A stretch of DNA of 64,000 bases, taken from the NCBI GenBank assembly GCA_945787015.1, contig CALZGM010000006.1, positions 1-64,000 of the forward strand. The letters are read 5' to 3'. Each line of letters begins with the position of its first letter. Position 1 is the first letter of the stretch. Both the position numbers and the translations under genes were made by a program. Under the pieces are notes generated by a model, which had not been told where the DNA came from, did no database searches, and saw only the letters and a program-made list of their open reading frames with translations. This document shows positions 56,092 to 64,000 of this stretch, one piece after another. Source of the DNA: an uncultured Roseburia sp. (GTDB lineage Bacteria > Bacillota > Clostridia > Lachnospirales > Lachnospiraceae).

Positions 56092-56758
56092 CGGTATTTG
56101 GACGTTTCATCATCGCCCTAAACCCAATCGCAACCGTCCATACATATGCACAGGTTTTGGGAATCATCAGCATTCCAATCACCGGAATCTTATCTGCAAA
56201 GAGGACCACCGGCAGATAAAAGCCAAAGCTGATTACAATGGTCATCCACATATATTTGAACTGCTCATCCTTTTTCTCCTTCGCACTTCTGTAAAACAGA
56301 ACAATAATAATAAGCCCCAGAATGGTAAAAGGTATATTGCGATAAATGCCCCATGAAAGCGGCGCGTCGGCACTTGTCCATGCATTCTGCGGGAACAAAC
56401 AAAGGATGATACGAATAGCAGCCAAGGCATACACTGCGATGGTAAGGTTCTGCTGTCCGTTCACCTTGTAGCGAATACGCCATACATAATACAAAATAAC
56501 ATAGAATATCGTCATCGTAATCGAGGTAATAAACTTACCGATTCCTAAAGCAGCTGTAAAATGTTCCAGTCCGGATGTACATAATGCAAAAGCTCTGGGA
56601 ACAAGGTGAAATGCATCTCCGCATCCCAAAACTACCGCCATAATTCCAAATAAGCGATATTGCTTCTCTCCCTTACACTTTACCATCATAATTATTCCAA
56701 GTGTAATCACTCCAACCAGATAAACGGTATCAAAAATAGTTTCAACGATTGCCTGCAT
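56075..56758 (-). CDS. Seven-TM membrane protein, unknown function
   Basis: About 227 residues from ATG 56758 (strong AGGAGG; in-frame ATG at 56872 lies inside the upstream Dabb gene and is rejected). Around seven hydrophobic helices, for example IFDTVYLVGVITLGIIMMV, ITSITMTIFYVILYYV, IPFTILGLIIIVLFY. Contains GDAFHLVPR between helices 2 and 3. Cotranscribed with the Dabb gene 31 bp upstream. I do not recognise a function. Confidence 0.75.
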   Translation of the reverse strand: MQAIVETIFDTVYLVGVITLGIIMMVKCKGEKQYRLFGIMAVVLGCGDAFHLVPRAFALCTSGLEHFTAALGIGKFITSITMTIFYVILYYVWRIRYKVNGQQNLTIAVYALAAIRIILCLFPQNAWTSADAPLSWGIYRNIPFTILGLIIIVLFYRSAKEKKDEQFKYMWMTIVISFGFYLPVVLFADKIPVIGMLMIPKTCAYVWTVAIGFRAMMKRPNTVTPVV

Positions 56759-56789
56759 ACTCTTTCCTCCTAATAAACACAATTTACAA

Positions 56790-57071
56790 TCAATCACAGT
56801 CAAATATTGTTTTACTCGCAATATAATCGCCATATTCAGCTTTCCACTGCTTATGGAGTTCTGATTCATCATATTCTATTAAACCTGATGGTGTCAGTTC
56901 CATCTCAATCATTAAATCATGCCTGTTAGAACGGTCACTATTTGACAAATGAACGTTTACTTCCTCAACGCCACTTATTGTCTCTGCTTTTTTAAACAAC
57001 TCTGTAATCGGCTTAACTAACGTCTGTTTATCAACCCCATCCTTGAATTTTACAATAATAAAATGTCTCAT
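56790..57071 (-). CDS. Dabb (stress-responsive alpha/beta-barrel) protein
   Basis: 93 residues opening MRHFIIVKFKDGVDKQTLVKPITELFKK split over strand and helix, with NVHLSNSDRSNRHDLMIEMEL and the WKAEYGDYIASKTIFDCD end typical of Dabb ferredoxin-like dimers. Role unknown; some bind or modify small aromatic compounds. Confidence 0.85.
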   Translation of the reverse strand: MRHFIIVKFKDGVDKQTLVKPITELFKKAETISGVEEVNVHLSNSDRSNRHDLMIEMELTPSGLIEYDESELHKQWKAEYGDYIASKTIFDCD

Positions 57072-57180
57072 ACGTTCCCTTCCTTTTCCTATTATTTATA
57101 ATGATACTGTACTCTTTCTTTCCATTTGTCAACATCCAATCATCCGTTTTCTTTTCTATGAAAACGTTACCAAAGTCCAC

Positions 57181-57210
57181 TTGTGCAAATTTGGGAAAGT
57201 AAGGTATAGT
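57181..57210 (+). promoter_or_regulatory. Promoter of the pullulanase gene
   Basis: TTGTGC (57181-57186), 18-bp spacer, TATAGT (57205-57210). Transcription would start near 57217, so the tandem repeats that follow lie in the mRNA leader. Confidence 0.5.
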
Positions 57211-57226
57211 AGATTTATCCTCCCAA

Positions 57227-57298
57227 GGATAAAATCCGCTCACAGATAAAATCCGCTCACGGACAAAATCCGCTCACGGATAAAATCCGCTCACGGAT
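57227..57298 (+). repeat. Four 17-bp tandem repeats in the pullulanase leader
   Basis: GGATAAAATCCGCTCAC repeats at 57227, 57244, 57261 and 57278 with one or two substitutions in copies 2 and 3, ending in a partial GGAT. Each unit contains GGAT-AAA-ATCC, and unit junctions give TCCG-CTCA-CGGA, so the RNA can form alternating small hairpins just before the AAAAGGAG ribosome binding site. Confidence 0.9.
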
Positions 57299-57320
57299 TA
57301 GAAAAAGGAGAAAAGGAAAA

Positions 57321-59987
57321 ATGAAAAGAAAACTCAAAGCATTCCTGATGGCGGCGCTCATGTTATTTACAACCATCGCCACCCTCTTAGGAGATGTAAC
57401 AGTAGTAAGAGCCGATGACCTTGTGTTAAAGCTCCACTACGAACGTGAAGACGGTAACTACACAGACTGGTCTGTCTGGTTCTGGGAAGCCGGTAAAGAA
57501 GGCGTAGACACCCCTTTTGCTGAAGAAAATGGGGAAATGGTTGCGACCATTACGGTGACCCCTGGAACCTCTTCTGTCGGTTTCATTGTCCGCACACCGG
57601 ACTGGACAAAGGATGTGGACATGGATCAGTTTATTGACATTACCGAGTGTTTATCAGGAACCATTCACGTCTATGTAAAATCCGGTGTTGAAGGCTTTAC
57701 TAAAGAATATGGTGACGACATGGTAATCGGAACCAAGCTTTCTTCTGCTGTTTATGCAGACCAAAAGATTGCTGTCACAATGACGCAAAGTCTTGACGAT
57801 CCTGCAAATGCCTTTACCGTTTCCGGAAAAGAAGGCGATATCGCTATCGCAGCAGTCACCGGTAATGGTCCGGACTATACGATTGAACTGGTAAATGCGT
57901 TAGACTTGTCAAAGGACTATACCATTACCTTTGATGGAAGTACCTACGATATCATTATGCCGGACTTCTATTCCACAGAGGAATTCGAAGCAGAATATAC
58001 TTATACCGGCAATGACTTAGGTGCCACATGGACCAAAGATGCTACTGCCTTCCGTGTATGGGCTCCTACTGCAGAAGCCGTAAAGGTAAATTTATATGAA
58101 AATGGTAAGGAAGGCGTTAATGACTTAATCGAAACCATTCCTATGACGCCGGATGTAAACGGAACATGGATTGCCACAAAAGATGGCGATATCAATGGTG
58201 TTTACTATACTTATACCGTTACAATTAATGGTAAAAATACAGAAGCCTGCGACCCGTATGCCCGTACAACCGGTGTAAACGGAAACCGTGCCATGGTCAT
58301 CGATTTGGATTCTACTGACCCACAGGGCTGGGAAAATGATAAAAATCCAAATGCAGACCTTAGTATCAATGATGCTGTTATTTATGAGCTTCACATCCGC
58401 GACTTAAGCTCCAATGAAAGTTCCGGCATCAAAAATGCAGGTAAGTATTTAGGCTTAACCGAACATGGGACAAAAACTTCCGGCGGTGTTTCAACCGGTA
58501 TTGACTATATCAAGTCTCTTGGCATTACACATTTACACATTATGCCAATGTATGATTTTGGTTCTGTCAAAGAAGGCACCCCGATAGATTTGTTTAACTG
58601 GGGTTATGACCCTGTAAACTACAACGTTCCGGAAGGTTCTTACTCTACTGACCCATTTAACGGTGAAGTGCGTGTTAACGAAGTAAAGCAGATGGTACAG
58701 TCGCTTCACAATGACGGCATCAGTGTCGTTATGGACGTTGTTTACAACCACGTATACAGCGCAGCCGATTTTTGCTTTAATAAGATTGTTCCGCAGTACT
58801 TTTCACGTGTAGATGCAAGTGGGAAATATTCCAACGGTTCCGGATGTGGAAATGACACTGCTACAGAACGTTCTATGGTAAAAAAATATATTGTAGACTC
58901 GGTTCTTTACTGGGTAAATGAATATCACATCGATGGTTTCCGTTTTGACCTGGTAGGTCTGATTGACACAGATACCATTAATGAGATTATGGCAGAAGTA
59001 CATGCAATCCGCCCGGATGTTATTTTCTATGGCGAAGGCTGGACAATGAATACTGCTCTTACAAAAGAAGGCTATACCTTAACCACTCAGGTCAATTCTG
59101 AACAGGTTCCTGGTTTTGCATTCTTTAGCGATAATATGCGCGATGCTTTAAAAGGAAATATTTTTAACGATTTAGAAACCGGTTATGTTTCCGGCTATCA
59201 TGGCTTGTCAGAGACCATTGCAGACTGTTTTATCGGTTCTTCCGGCACCTGGTGCAAGACTCCGTCCCAGTCTGTAAACTATGCTTCCTGCCATGACAAT
59301 ATGACCTTATTTGACAGACTGCAGAATTCCAGACCGGATGCTTCCCTCGAAGATTTGATTAAGATGAATCATCTTACTGCTGCCATCTATATGACTGCTC
59401 AGGGAATTCCGTTTATGCAGGCTGGCGAAGAAATGCTCCGTACCAAGGTAACAAAAGATGGAAGCTTTGACCACAACAGCTACTCTTCCGGTGACGAAGT
59501 AAACAATTTAAAATGGGATACTTTGGAAGACGGGACTTATATGGATGTTGTAAATTATTACAAAGGCCTGATTGCTTTTCGGAAAGCGCATCCGGTTCTT
59601 CGTCTTACCACGGCCGAAGCAGTAAGCGAACACCTTACGGTTTTAGATGGTATGGATAGAGACGTTACTGCCTTCAGCCTTACCGGTGGTATCGAAGGTG
59701 AAAGCGCTGATGCAATGTACATCATTTTCAACCCTACTACCGAATCGACGGTTATTACTCTTCCGGAAGGAAAATGGAATGTCTATATCAACGGTGAAAA
59801 AGCCGGAACAGAAGTACTTGACACCGTAAGCGGTTCTGTAACCGTAGATGCCATTTCTGCAATGGTATTGGTTCAGGAAGCTTCCAGCTCCTCTCCTATG
59901 TTAATTCCGGTTCTTGTAATTGCAGCTATTGCGATTTCTGCTGTGACAGTTGTAGTGGTTGCTGCATTAAAGAAGAAAAAGAAATAA
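57321..59987 (+). CDS. pulA: Surface-anchored type I pullulanase
   Basis: 888 residues: signal peptide (about 1-32), a CBM41-like starch-binding domain (LVLKLHYEREDGNYTDWSVWFW), a second beta domain, an E-set/CBM48 (WTKDATAFRVWAPTAEAVKV), GH13 barrel with the pullulanase string YNVPEGSYSTDP, VVMDVVYNHVY, GFRFDLVGL (nucleophile Asp about 543), FYGEGW (acid/base Glu about 572) and SCHDN, then a C-terminal TM (PVLVIAAIAISAVTVVVVAAL) ended by KKKKK. Debranches alpha-1,6 links of starch, glycogen or pullulan at the cell surface. Own promoter and a repeat-bearing leader. Confidence 0.95.
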   Translation: MKRKLKAFLMAALMLFTTIATLLGDVTVVRADDLVLKLHYEREDGNYTDWSVWFWEAGKEGVDTPFAEENGEMVATITVTPGTSSVGFIVRTPDWTKDVDMDQFIDITECLSGTIHVYVKSGVEGFTKEYGDDMVIGTKLSSAVYADQKIAVTMTQSLDDPANAFTVSGKEGDIAIAAVTGNGPDYTIELVNALDLSKDYTITFDGSTYDIIMPDFYSTEEFEAEYTYTGNDLGATWTKDATAFRVWAPTAEAVKVNLYENGKEGVNDLIETIPMTPDVNGTWIATKDGDINGVYYTYTVTINGKNTEACDPYARTTGVNGNRAMVIDLDSTDPQGWENDKNPNADLSINDAVIYELHIRDLSSNESSGIKNAGKYLGLTEHGTKTSGGVSTGIDYIKSLGITHLHIMPMYDFGSVKEGTPIDLFNWGYDPVNYNVPEGSYSTDPFNGEVRVNEVKQMVQSLHNDGISVVMDVVYNHVYSAADFCFNKIVPQYFSRVDASGKYSNGSGCGNDTATERSMVKKYIVDSVLYWVNEYHIDGFRFDLVGLIDTDTINEIMAEVHAIRPDVIFYGEGWTMNTALTKEGYTLTTQVNSEQVPGFAFFSDNMRDALKGNIFNDLETGYVSGYHGLSETIADCFIGSSGTWCKTPSQSVNYASCHDNMTLFDRLQNSRPDASLEDLIKMNHLTAAIYMTAQGIPFMQAGEEMLRTKVTKDGSFDHNSYSSGDEVNNLKWDTLEDGTYMDVVNYYKGLIAFRKAHPVLRLTTAEAVSEHLTVLDGMDRDVTAFSLTGGIEGESADAMYIIFNPTTESTVITLPEGKWNVYINGEKAGTEVLDTVSGSVTVDAISAMVLVQEASSSSPMLIPVLVIAAIAISAVTVVVVAALKKKKK

Positions 59988-60010
59988 TAGATATCCTCGC
60001 CACAAAAATG

Positions 60011-60043
60011 CAGGCACATGGCTCGCTAATGACCATGTGCCTG
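60011..60043. terminator. Bidirectional terminator-like hairpin
   Basis: CAGGCACATGG/CCATGTGCCTG, 11-bp perfect stem with an 11-base loop, between convergent pulA and the serine hydrolase gene. The T-run (CATTTTTGTGG) is on the minus strand. Confidence 0.7.
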
Positions 60044-60095
60044 TATAAGATAAAATTATTTCATTATTTCACACGCTGCTATTAGCTGATAGAAC

Positions 60096-61271
60096 TCACT
60101 CTTCCTCCAATGCTGCATAAGTAGCCATACGAATTTTTCTGACAGTCGAAGTCATACCCGCATCGCAACGCTGTATAAAATACAAAATGATCAATTCATC
60201 GTTTGGTGCTATAGTCACATAGTTTCCGGTCCAGCCATCCCATCCAAATTCTCCCAGGGGTGGATTGGTAGCTGCCTCTCCCTGATCTAACAATACTCTC
60301 ATCAGACATCCATAGCCATATCCTTTTACACTATCCCAGATATACGTTATTCTCTGTTCCTTCGTCAAACGATTCTGAGTCATAAATTCCACGGTTTTCT
60401 TGCCTATAATTTGTTTTCCCTTATAAACTCCCTTATGTAAAAGCATCGTTGCAAAGTGACTATAGTCGTCAATGGTTGAGGTAAGCCCGGCACCACCTGA
60501 TTCGAATGCAACATCCTCGTCAAAATATTCTCCCAAATGACTACCTGAAAATGGTCGTAACACACACTCATTTTCATCAAATCTATAGTTCTGTGCAAAG
60601 CGATGTTTTTTCCCATTAGGAACAAAAAATTCGGTATCCTTCATTTCGAGCGGCTCAAACAATTCTTTTCTCAAAAACTCGCCAAATTTCATCCTGGATA
60701 CCACTTCCACAATAGCTCCAAGAATGTCCGCTGAAAAGCCATACATCCAGCGCTCCCCAGGTTGGAAACATAATGGAACCGTCGCAATCGCTTTTGCATA
60801 ATCTAAGGTATCCACCCATTCCCCATGTTCTCTTCTTTCAATCAGTTCCTTCAAAACATTTCCCATCATTATCCCCGGTTCATGTGTAGGATCCGGATAT
60901 GGAATTCCAGATGTCATATTTAACAAATCCCAGATGGTATTCTCTCGATTGGATGGAAGAAGTCCTTCTTTTGTCCAAACCTTTTGATATTTAAATTCCT
61001 TAATATATTTTGAAATCGGATCACGCAAATCAAGTTCGCCACGCTCTGCCAAAATCATGACTGCTACTGCAGTAATCGGTTTTGACATGGAATACAGACG
61101 AATGATGGTATCCCTTTTCATAGGCACACCTTTTTCTTTATCTGCATAGCCATACTCATGATAATAAATTTCCCTGCCTTTATGAAGTACAAGCGCACTT
61201 ACTCCGTTTACTCTGCCCTCATCTACTTCTTTTTGTAGTAGGTTATCCATCGTCTCTTTAAAGTCAAACAT
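60096..61271 (-). CDS. Serine hydrolase, class C beta-lactamase/esterase family
   Basis: 391 residues. SMSK (61-64) is the SxxK nucleophile motif, MYGFSADILGAIVE carries the tyrosine (YxS) motif, and GWDGWTGNYVTIAP holds the third-motif region. No signal peptide, so cytoplasmic, which argues against a secreted beta-lactamase or PBP. Located 6 bp after the GH51 gene; a deacetylase/esterase removing acyl groups from xylan or arabinan fragments is a reasonable inference. Confidence 0.82.
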   Translation of the reverse strand: MFDFKETMDNLLQKEVDEGRVNGVSALVLHKGREIYYHEYGYADKEKGVPMKRDTIIRLYSMSKPITAVAVMILAERGELDLRDPISKYIKEFKYQKVWTKEGLLPSNRENTIWDLLNMTSGIPYPDPTHEPGIMMGNVLKELIERREHGEWVDTLDYAKAIATVPLCFQPGERWMYGFSADILGAIVEVVSRMKFGEFLRKELFEPLEMKDTEFFVPNGKKHRFAQNYRFDENECVLRPFSGSHLGEYFDEDVAFESGGAGLTSTIDDYSHFATMLLHKGVYKGKQIIGKKTVEFMTQNRLTKEQRITYIWDSVKGYGYGCLMRVLLDQGEAATNPPLGEFGWDGWTGNYVTIAPNDELIILYFIQRCDAGMTSTVRKIRMATYAALEEE

Positions 61272-61277
61272 AATCCT

Positions 61278-62774
61278 TTATACCTCTACTTCTAGTGCAA
61301 GCACACTGCGCGCCGGAATCGTAAATATTACTTTATTTCCTTCTACCTTTATCAGTTCAAATGCTACACTATGTACAACATCCGGATTTTCAAAGGTATT
61401 ATAATCTTTCATTCCACCAGTAAGAATCGTTCCTTTTACTGTTTTTACATTTGTTTCTGCAAAAATAGCTTCAATATCCGTAGCTTCCTCCAAGGAAAGA
61501 TTGGTCAAGGTAACATGTAATTTACCATCTTTCCCCATTGATACGGATTCTGTTAAGTTTGGAACCTGAATTTCTTCTTCAATACCAATCTGCTTCGTTT
61601 CAATATGAGAATCTACTAATTCTGCATCCTGATGTACTTTATACATATGGAATACATGATAAGTAGGTGTCTTTATCATCTTTTCTTTATCTGTTAATAG
61701 CACAGACTGGAGCACATTAACCATTTGCGCAATATTTGCCATTTTTACACGATCACAGTTTTTATTAAAGATATTTAAGTTAATACCAGCTACTACTGCA
61801 TCTCGAACGGTATTCTGTTGATATAAAAATCCTGGATTTGTTCCTGGTTCTACATCATACCAGGTTCCCCATTCGTCTACCATCATACCAATTTTCTTAT
61901 CTGGATCGAACTGATCCATGATTGCACCATGACGTTGAATCAAGGTTTCCATTTTCAGGGTATTCTTTAAGGTACGATACCAGTCTTTTTCATCGAACTC
62001 TGTAGAGGACCCCTTTTTCTCCCAGTTACCAGTAGGTAACGTATAGTGGTGCAGAGATAAGCCACTCATATAACCAAAACCATGGTCAAAGGTCGTTTCT
62101 AACACTTTTTCTGTCCAATAATAATCATCCGAATTCGCACCACAGGCAATCTTTTGAATTGGAGCTTCTGGATGATAATTTCTAATATAGGTCTGGTAAT
62201 GGCGATACAAATCTCCATAATACTGTGGACGCATATTACCACCACATCCCCAGTTTTCATTGCCTACGCCAAAGTAATCTACCTTCCAAGGTTCTTCTCT
62301 TCCATTTTCTTTTCTTAACTCTGTCATAGGTGAAATACCATCATAAGTCATATATTCCACCCATTCACTCATTTCCCGTACCGTACCACTTCCGAGATTT
62401 CCATTGATGTAAGTCTTACAGCCTAATTGTCTGCATAACTCCATAAATTCATGAGTACCAAAGCTGTTATCTTCTACCACACAACCCCAGTGCGTGTTAA
62501 TCATTTTCTTTCTTGTTTCCTTTGGACCAATCCCATCCTTCCAATGATATTCATCTGCAAAGCATCCACCTGGCCAACGTAATACCGGTACATTGATTTC
62601 TTTTAACGCTTCTACTACATCCACACGCATACTATTTACATTTGGAATATCAGAATGCTCGCCCACATAAATTCCTTCGTAAATGCAGCGTCCTAAGTGC
62701 TCTGAGAAATGTCCCTGTAATTCTGGATTAATGTGTCCCTTTTTCACATTTGGATTTACATATAGTTTTGCCAT
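61278..62774 (-). CDS. abfA: Alpha-L-arabinofuranosidase (GH51)
   Basis: 498 residues; [18 protein letters not shown] opening, acid/base Glu173 in [11 protein letters not shown], nucleophile Glu301 in [11 protein letters not shown], then the C-terminal sandwich. No signal peptide. Releases L-arabinose from arabinoxylan or arabinan oligosaccharides inside the cell, feeding the araA operon at 30-36 kb. Preceded by AAAGGAGAAG. Confidence 0.95.
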   Translation of the reverse strand: MAKLYVNPNVKKGHINPELQGHFSEHLGRCIYEGIYVGEHSDIPNVNSMRVDVVEALKEINVPVLRWPGGCFADEYHWKDGIGPKETRKKMINTHWGCVVEDNSFGTHEFMELCRQLGCKTYINGNLGSGTVREMSEWVEYMTYDGISPMTELRKENGREEPWKVDYFGVGNENWGCGGNMRPQYYGDLYRHYQTYIRNYHPEAPIQKIACGANSDDYYWTEKVLETTFDHGFGYMSGLSLHHYTLPTGNWEKKGSSTEFDEKDWYRTLKNTLKMETLIQRHGAIMDQFDPDKKIGMMVDEWGTWYDVEPGTNPGFLYQQNTVRDAVVAGINLNIFNKNCDRVKMANIAQMVNVLQSVLLTDKEKMIKTPTYHVFHMYKVHQDAELVDSHIETKQIGIEEEIQVPNLTESVSMGKDGKLHVTLTNLSLEEATDIEAIFAETNVKTVKGTILTGGMKDYNTFENPDVVHSVAFELIKVEGNKVIFTIPARSVLALEVEV

Positions 62775-62807
62775 TTTTTCTTCTCCTTTTCTTTTTCCTT
62801 TTTCTAT

Positions 62808-64000
62808 TTATGCAATCAGCTTTTTTGTTTTCCACTTACCGGAATAATAACGTACAACCGAAATCACACAACCACAGCCCCATGAGATTGGCGTTGCAAT
62901 CCAAATGCCTGTTGCTCCTAAATAAGCAGATAAAAGATATGCAAAAATAATGCGTCCTGAAAGCTCCGCAATACCAGCTGCGAAGCAAGTATTTACGTCC
63001 CCTGCTCCACGAATTACATTTAAGTAACTATTCATAACACCTGCTATCACATAAGCAATTCCAATAATCGATAGATAGGTAACCCCTGTCTCTATCGTAA
63101 GTGCTGTTACTGATTCTCCTAAAAACAAACGAATCAGCTCATATCGAAAGGTAACTACAACCACTGCAATGATGGCACTAGCCCCTACCATGACTGCCAT
63201 AGTATGATATAGTCCCTGTTCTATTCTCTTAAAATTATTCTGGCCTATGTTTTGTCCGGCAAATACAGAAAGTGCTGTACCAATGGATACAATGACTTGA
63301 ATTGCTACCGAATCAATTCTGTTTGCTGCTACATAGGCTGCCATAACAGATGCACCAAAGGAATTAATTAAGCGTTGTACTGCCATACCCCCAAGTGAAA
63401 TCATACTCATTTGTAAGGCAGCTGGAACTCCTGTCTTTATAAATAAAAGCACCATATCGCTTTGTGGCTTTCGTTCGATGGAACGAAGGCCAATTTCTGT
63501 TCTCTTCTGATATAAAAATAGAAATGCAAGCACAGCCGATACGCACTGTGCAATAACGGTTGCATAAGCAGCACCCGCTACTCCCATTTTAAACACCACT
63601 ATAAATACAACATCAAGTACTACATTGACAATCGAAGAAATAACCAACGATAAAAGTGGCGATTTCGAATCTCCTACGCTACGTAAGATTGCAGAAACTC
63701 CATTATAAATCACATTGCCAAATACAAAAATGTAGATAATTTTTAAATAAGTAAGGGAATACCCCATAACTTCTTCCGGAACAGCAAGTAACCCTAAAAA
63801 CAGTCTTGCACCAAAAAGACCAATCAGTGCTACAATGACTGTCACTATACCGCATACCCAAATCATGGCGGATACAGCACATCTTAAGGAGTCGGAATCT
63901 TTACATCCAAAGCTTTGTGCGATAATAAGACCACCTGCATTACACATACCAAATACAATAGAAAACAGTAACCCTGTTAAAGTCCCCGTACTCCCAACGC
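62808..64000 (-). CDS. MATE-family efflux transporter, cut by the window edge
   Basis: Open frame continues past 64000 (GTLTGLLFSIVFGMCNAGG spans the first ATG at 63947, so that ATG is internal). Visible part has about ten TM segments and MATE motifs (AVSAILRSVGDSKSPL-like, QNIGQNNFKRIEQGL, NSYLNVIRGAGDVNTCFAAG). Na+ or H+ driven multidrug/metabolite exporter. Ends 33 bp before the GH51 gene start, possibly first in that operon. Confidence 0.9.
   Translation of the reverse strand, partial: VGSTGTLTGLLFSIVFGMCNAGGLIIAQSFGCKDSDSLRCAVSAMIWVCGIVTVIVALIGLFGARLFLGLLAVPEEVMGYSLTYLKIIYIFVFGNVIYNGVSAILRSVGDSKSPLLSLVISSIVNVVLDVVFIVVFKMGVAGAAYATVIAQCVSAVLAFLFLYQKRTEIGLRSIERKPQSDMVLLFIKTGVPAALQMSMISLGGMAVQRLINSFGASVMAAYVAANRIDSVAIQVIVSIGTALSVFAGQNIGQNNFKRIEQGLYHTMAVMVGASAIIAVVVVTFRYELIRLFLGESVTALTIETGVTYLSIIGIAYVIAGVMNSYLNVIRGAGDVNTCFAAGIAELSGRIIFAYLLSAYLGATGIWIATPISWGCGCVISVVRYYSGKWKTKKLIA

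Noticed and set aside
57227-57298. Repeats as a small CRISPR array
   Set aside because: Units are contiguous 17-bp copies without unique spacers.
60096-61271. Beta-lactamase resistance gene
   Set aside because: No signal peptide and linkage to GH51; SxxK serine hydrolases of this type are mostly esterases.

Overview
The window looks like a low-GC Gram-positive anaerobe of the class Clostridia, most likely Lachnospiraceae. This rests on gene content read from the translations: HrcA/CIRCE heat shock, RNase J, IreB, a MtaB/ThiI/TrmR tRNA-modification set, a YesM/YesN two-component system, a domain-swapped GH3 glycosidase of the kind known from rumen Clostridia, and AGGAGG-type ribosome binding sites. 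I did no database search, so the genus is not assigned.

Layout. 0-12.1 kb is a housekeeping block, mostly on the minus strand: a lactonase-like propeller, the U32/O-methyltransferase tRNA-wobble pair (trhP/trmR), a short MltG-like protein without its catalytic domain, RNase J, DUF1292, RuvX, IreB, MtaB, then ThiI with its cysteine desulfurase, RsmE and PrmA. A small HPr-like protein lacking the phosphorylatable His is inserted on the plus strand. 12.2-18.0 kb holds two large paralogous sensors (tandem periplasmic solute-binding domains fused to a degenerate GGDEF plus EAL, and to a hybrid histidine kinase). 18.0-24.3 kb is luxS, then a J-domain protein and the hrcA-grpE-dnaK-dnaJ operon with CIRCE. 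24.3-27.6 kb is a sugar-type MFS transporter divergent from a LacI-sensor diguanylate cyclase.

27.6-30.3 kb is a decayed accessory patch: the 3' part of a group II intron (domain V plus the maturase C-terminus), joined through a perfect 21-bp palindrome to a 5'-truncated AraC gene; then a broken Abi_2 (AbiF/AbiD-type) gene still preceded by an intact-looking small structured RNA with a near-consensus promoter; then a MITE-like inverted-repeat element related to one lying between hrcA and grpE.

30.3-46.3 kb is an arabinose/arabinoside unit: araA-kinase-araD-GH3 operon, divergent AraC regulator, YesN/YesM two-component pair with its own binding lipoprotein, and a binding-protein/two-permease sugar ABC importer. 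A GH51 arabinofuranosidase at 61.3-62.8 kb extends the theme. 46.4-48.3 kb is a GntR(YtrA)-regulated ABC exporter with a phased operator.

48.4-51.7 kb, next to tRNA-Leu(CAA), is the most interesting accessory segment: an overlapping gene pair coding an Nmad3-like putative nucleotide-modification protein and a microbial PARG-like (TIGR02452/DUF2263) protein with an unrecognised C-terminal domain, a small zinc-ribbon protein, a 33-residue small protein, and an apparently free-standing small RNA. 51.7-57.1 kb has a membrane-spanning amidase/M15 peptidase and a Crp/Fnr-controlled ferredoxin cluster with a well-placed candidate operator. 57.2-64 kb has a cell-surface pullulanase behind a 17-bp tandem-repeat leader, a serine hydrolase, GH51 and a MATE exporter cut by the window edge.
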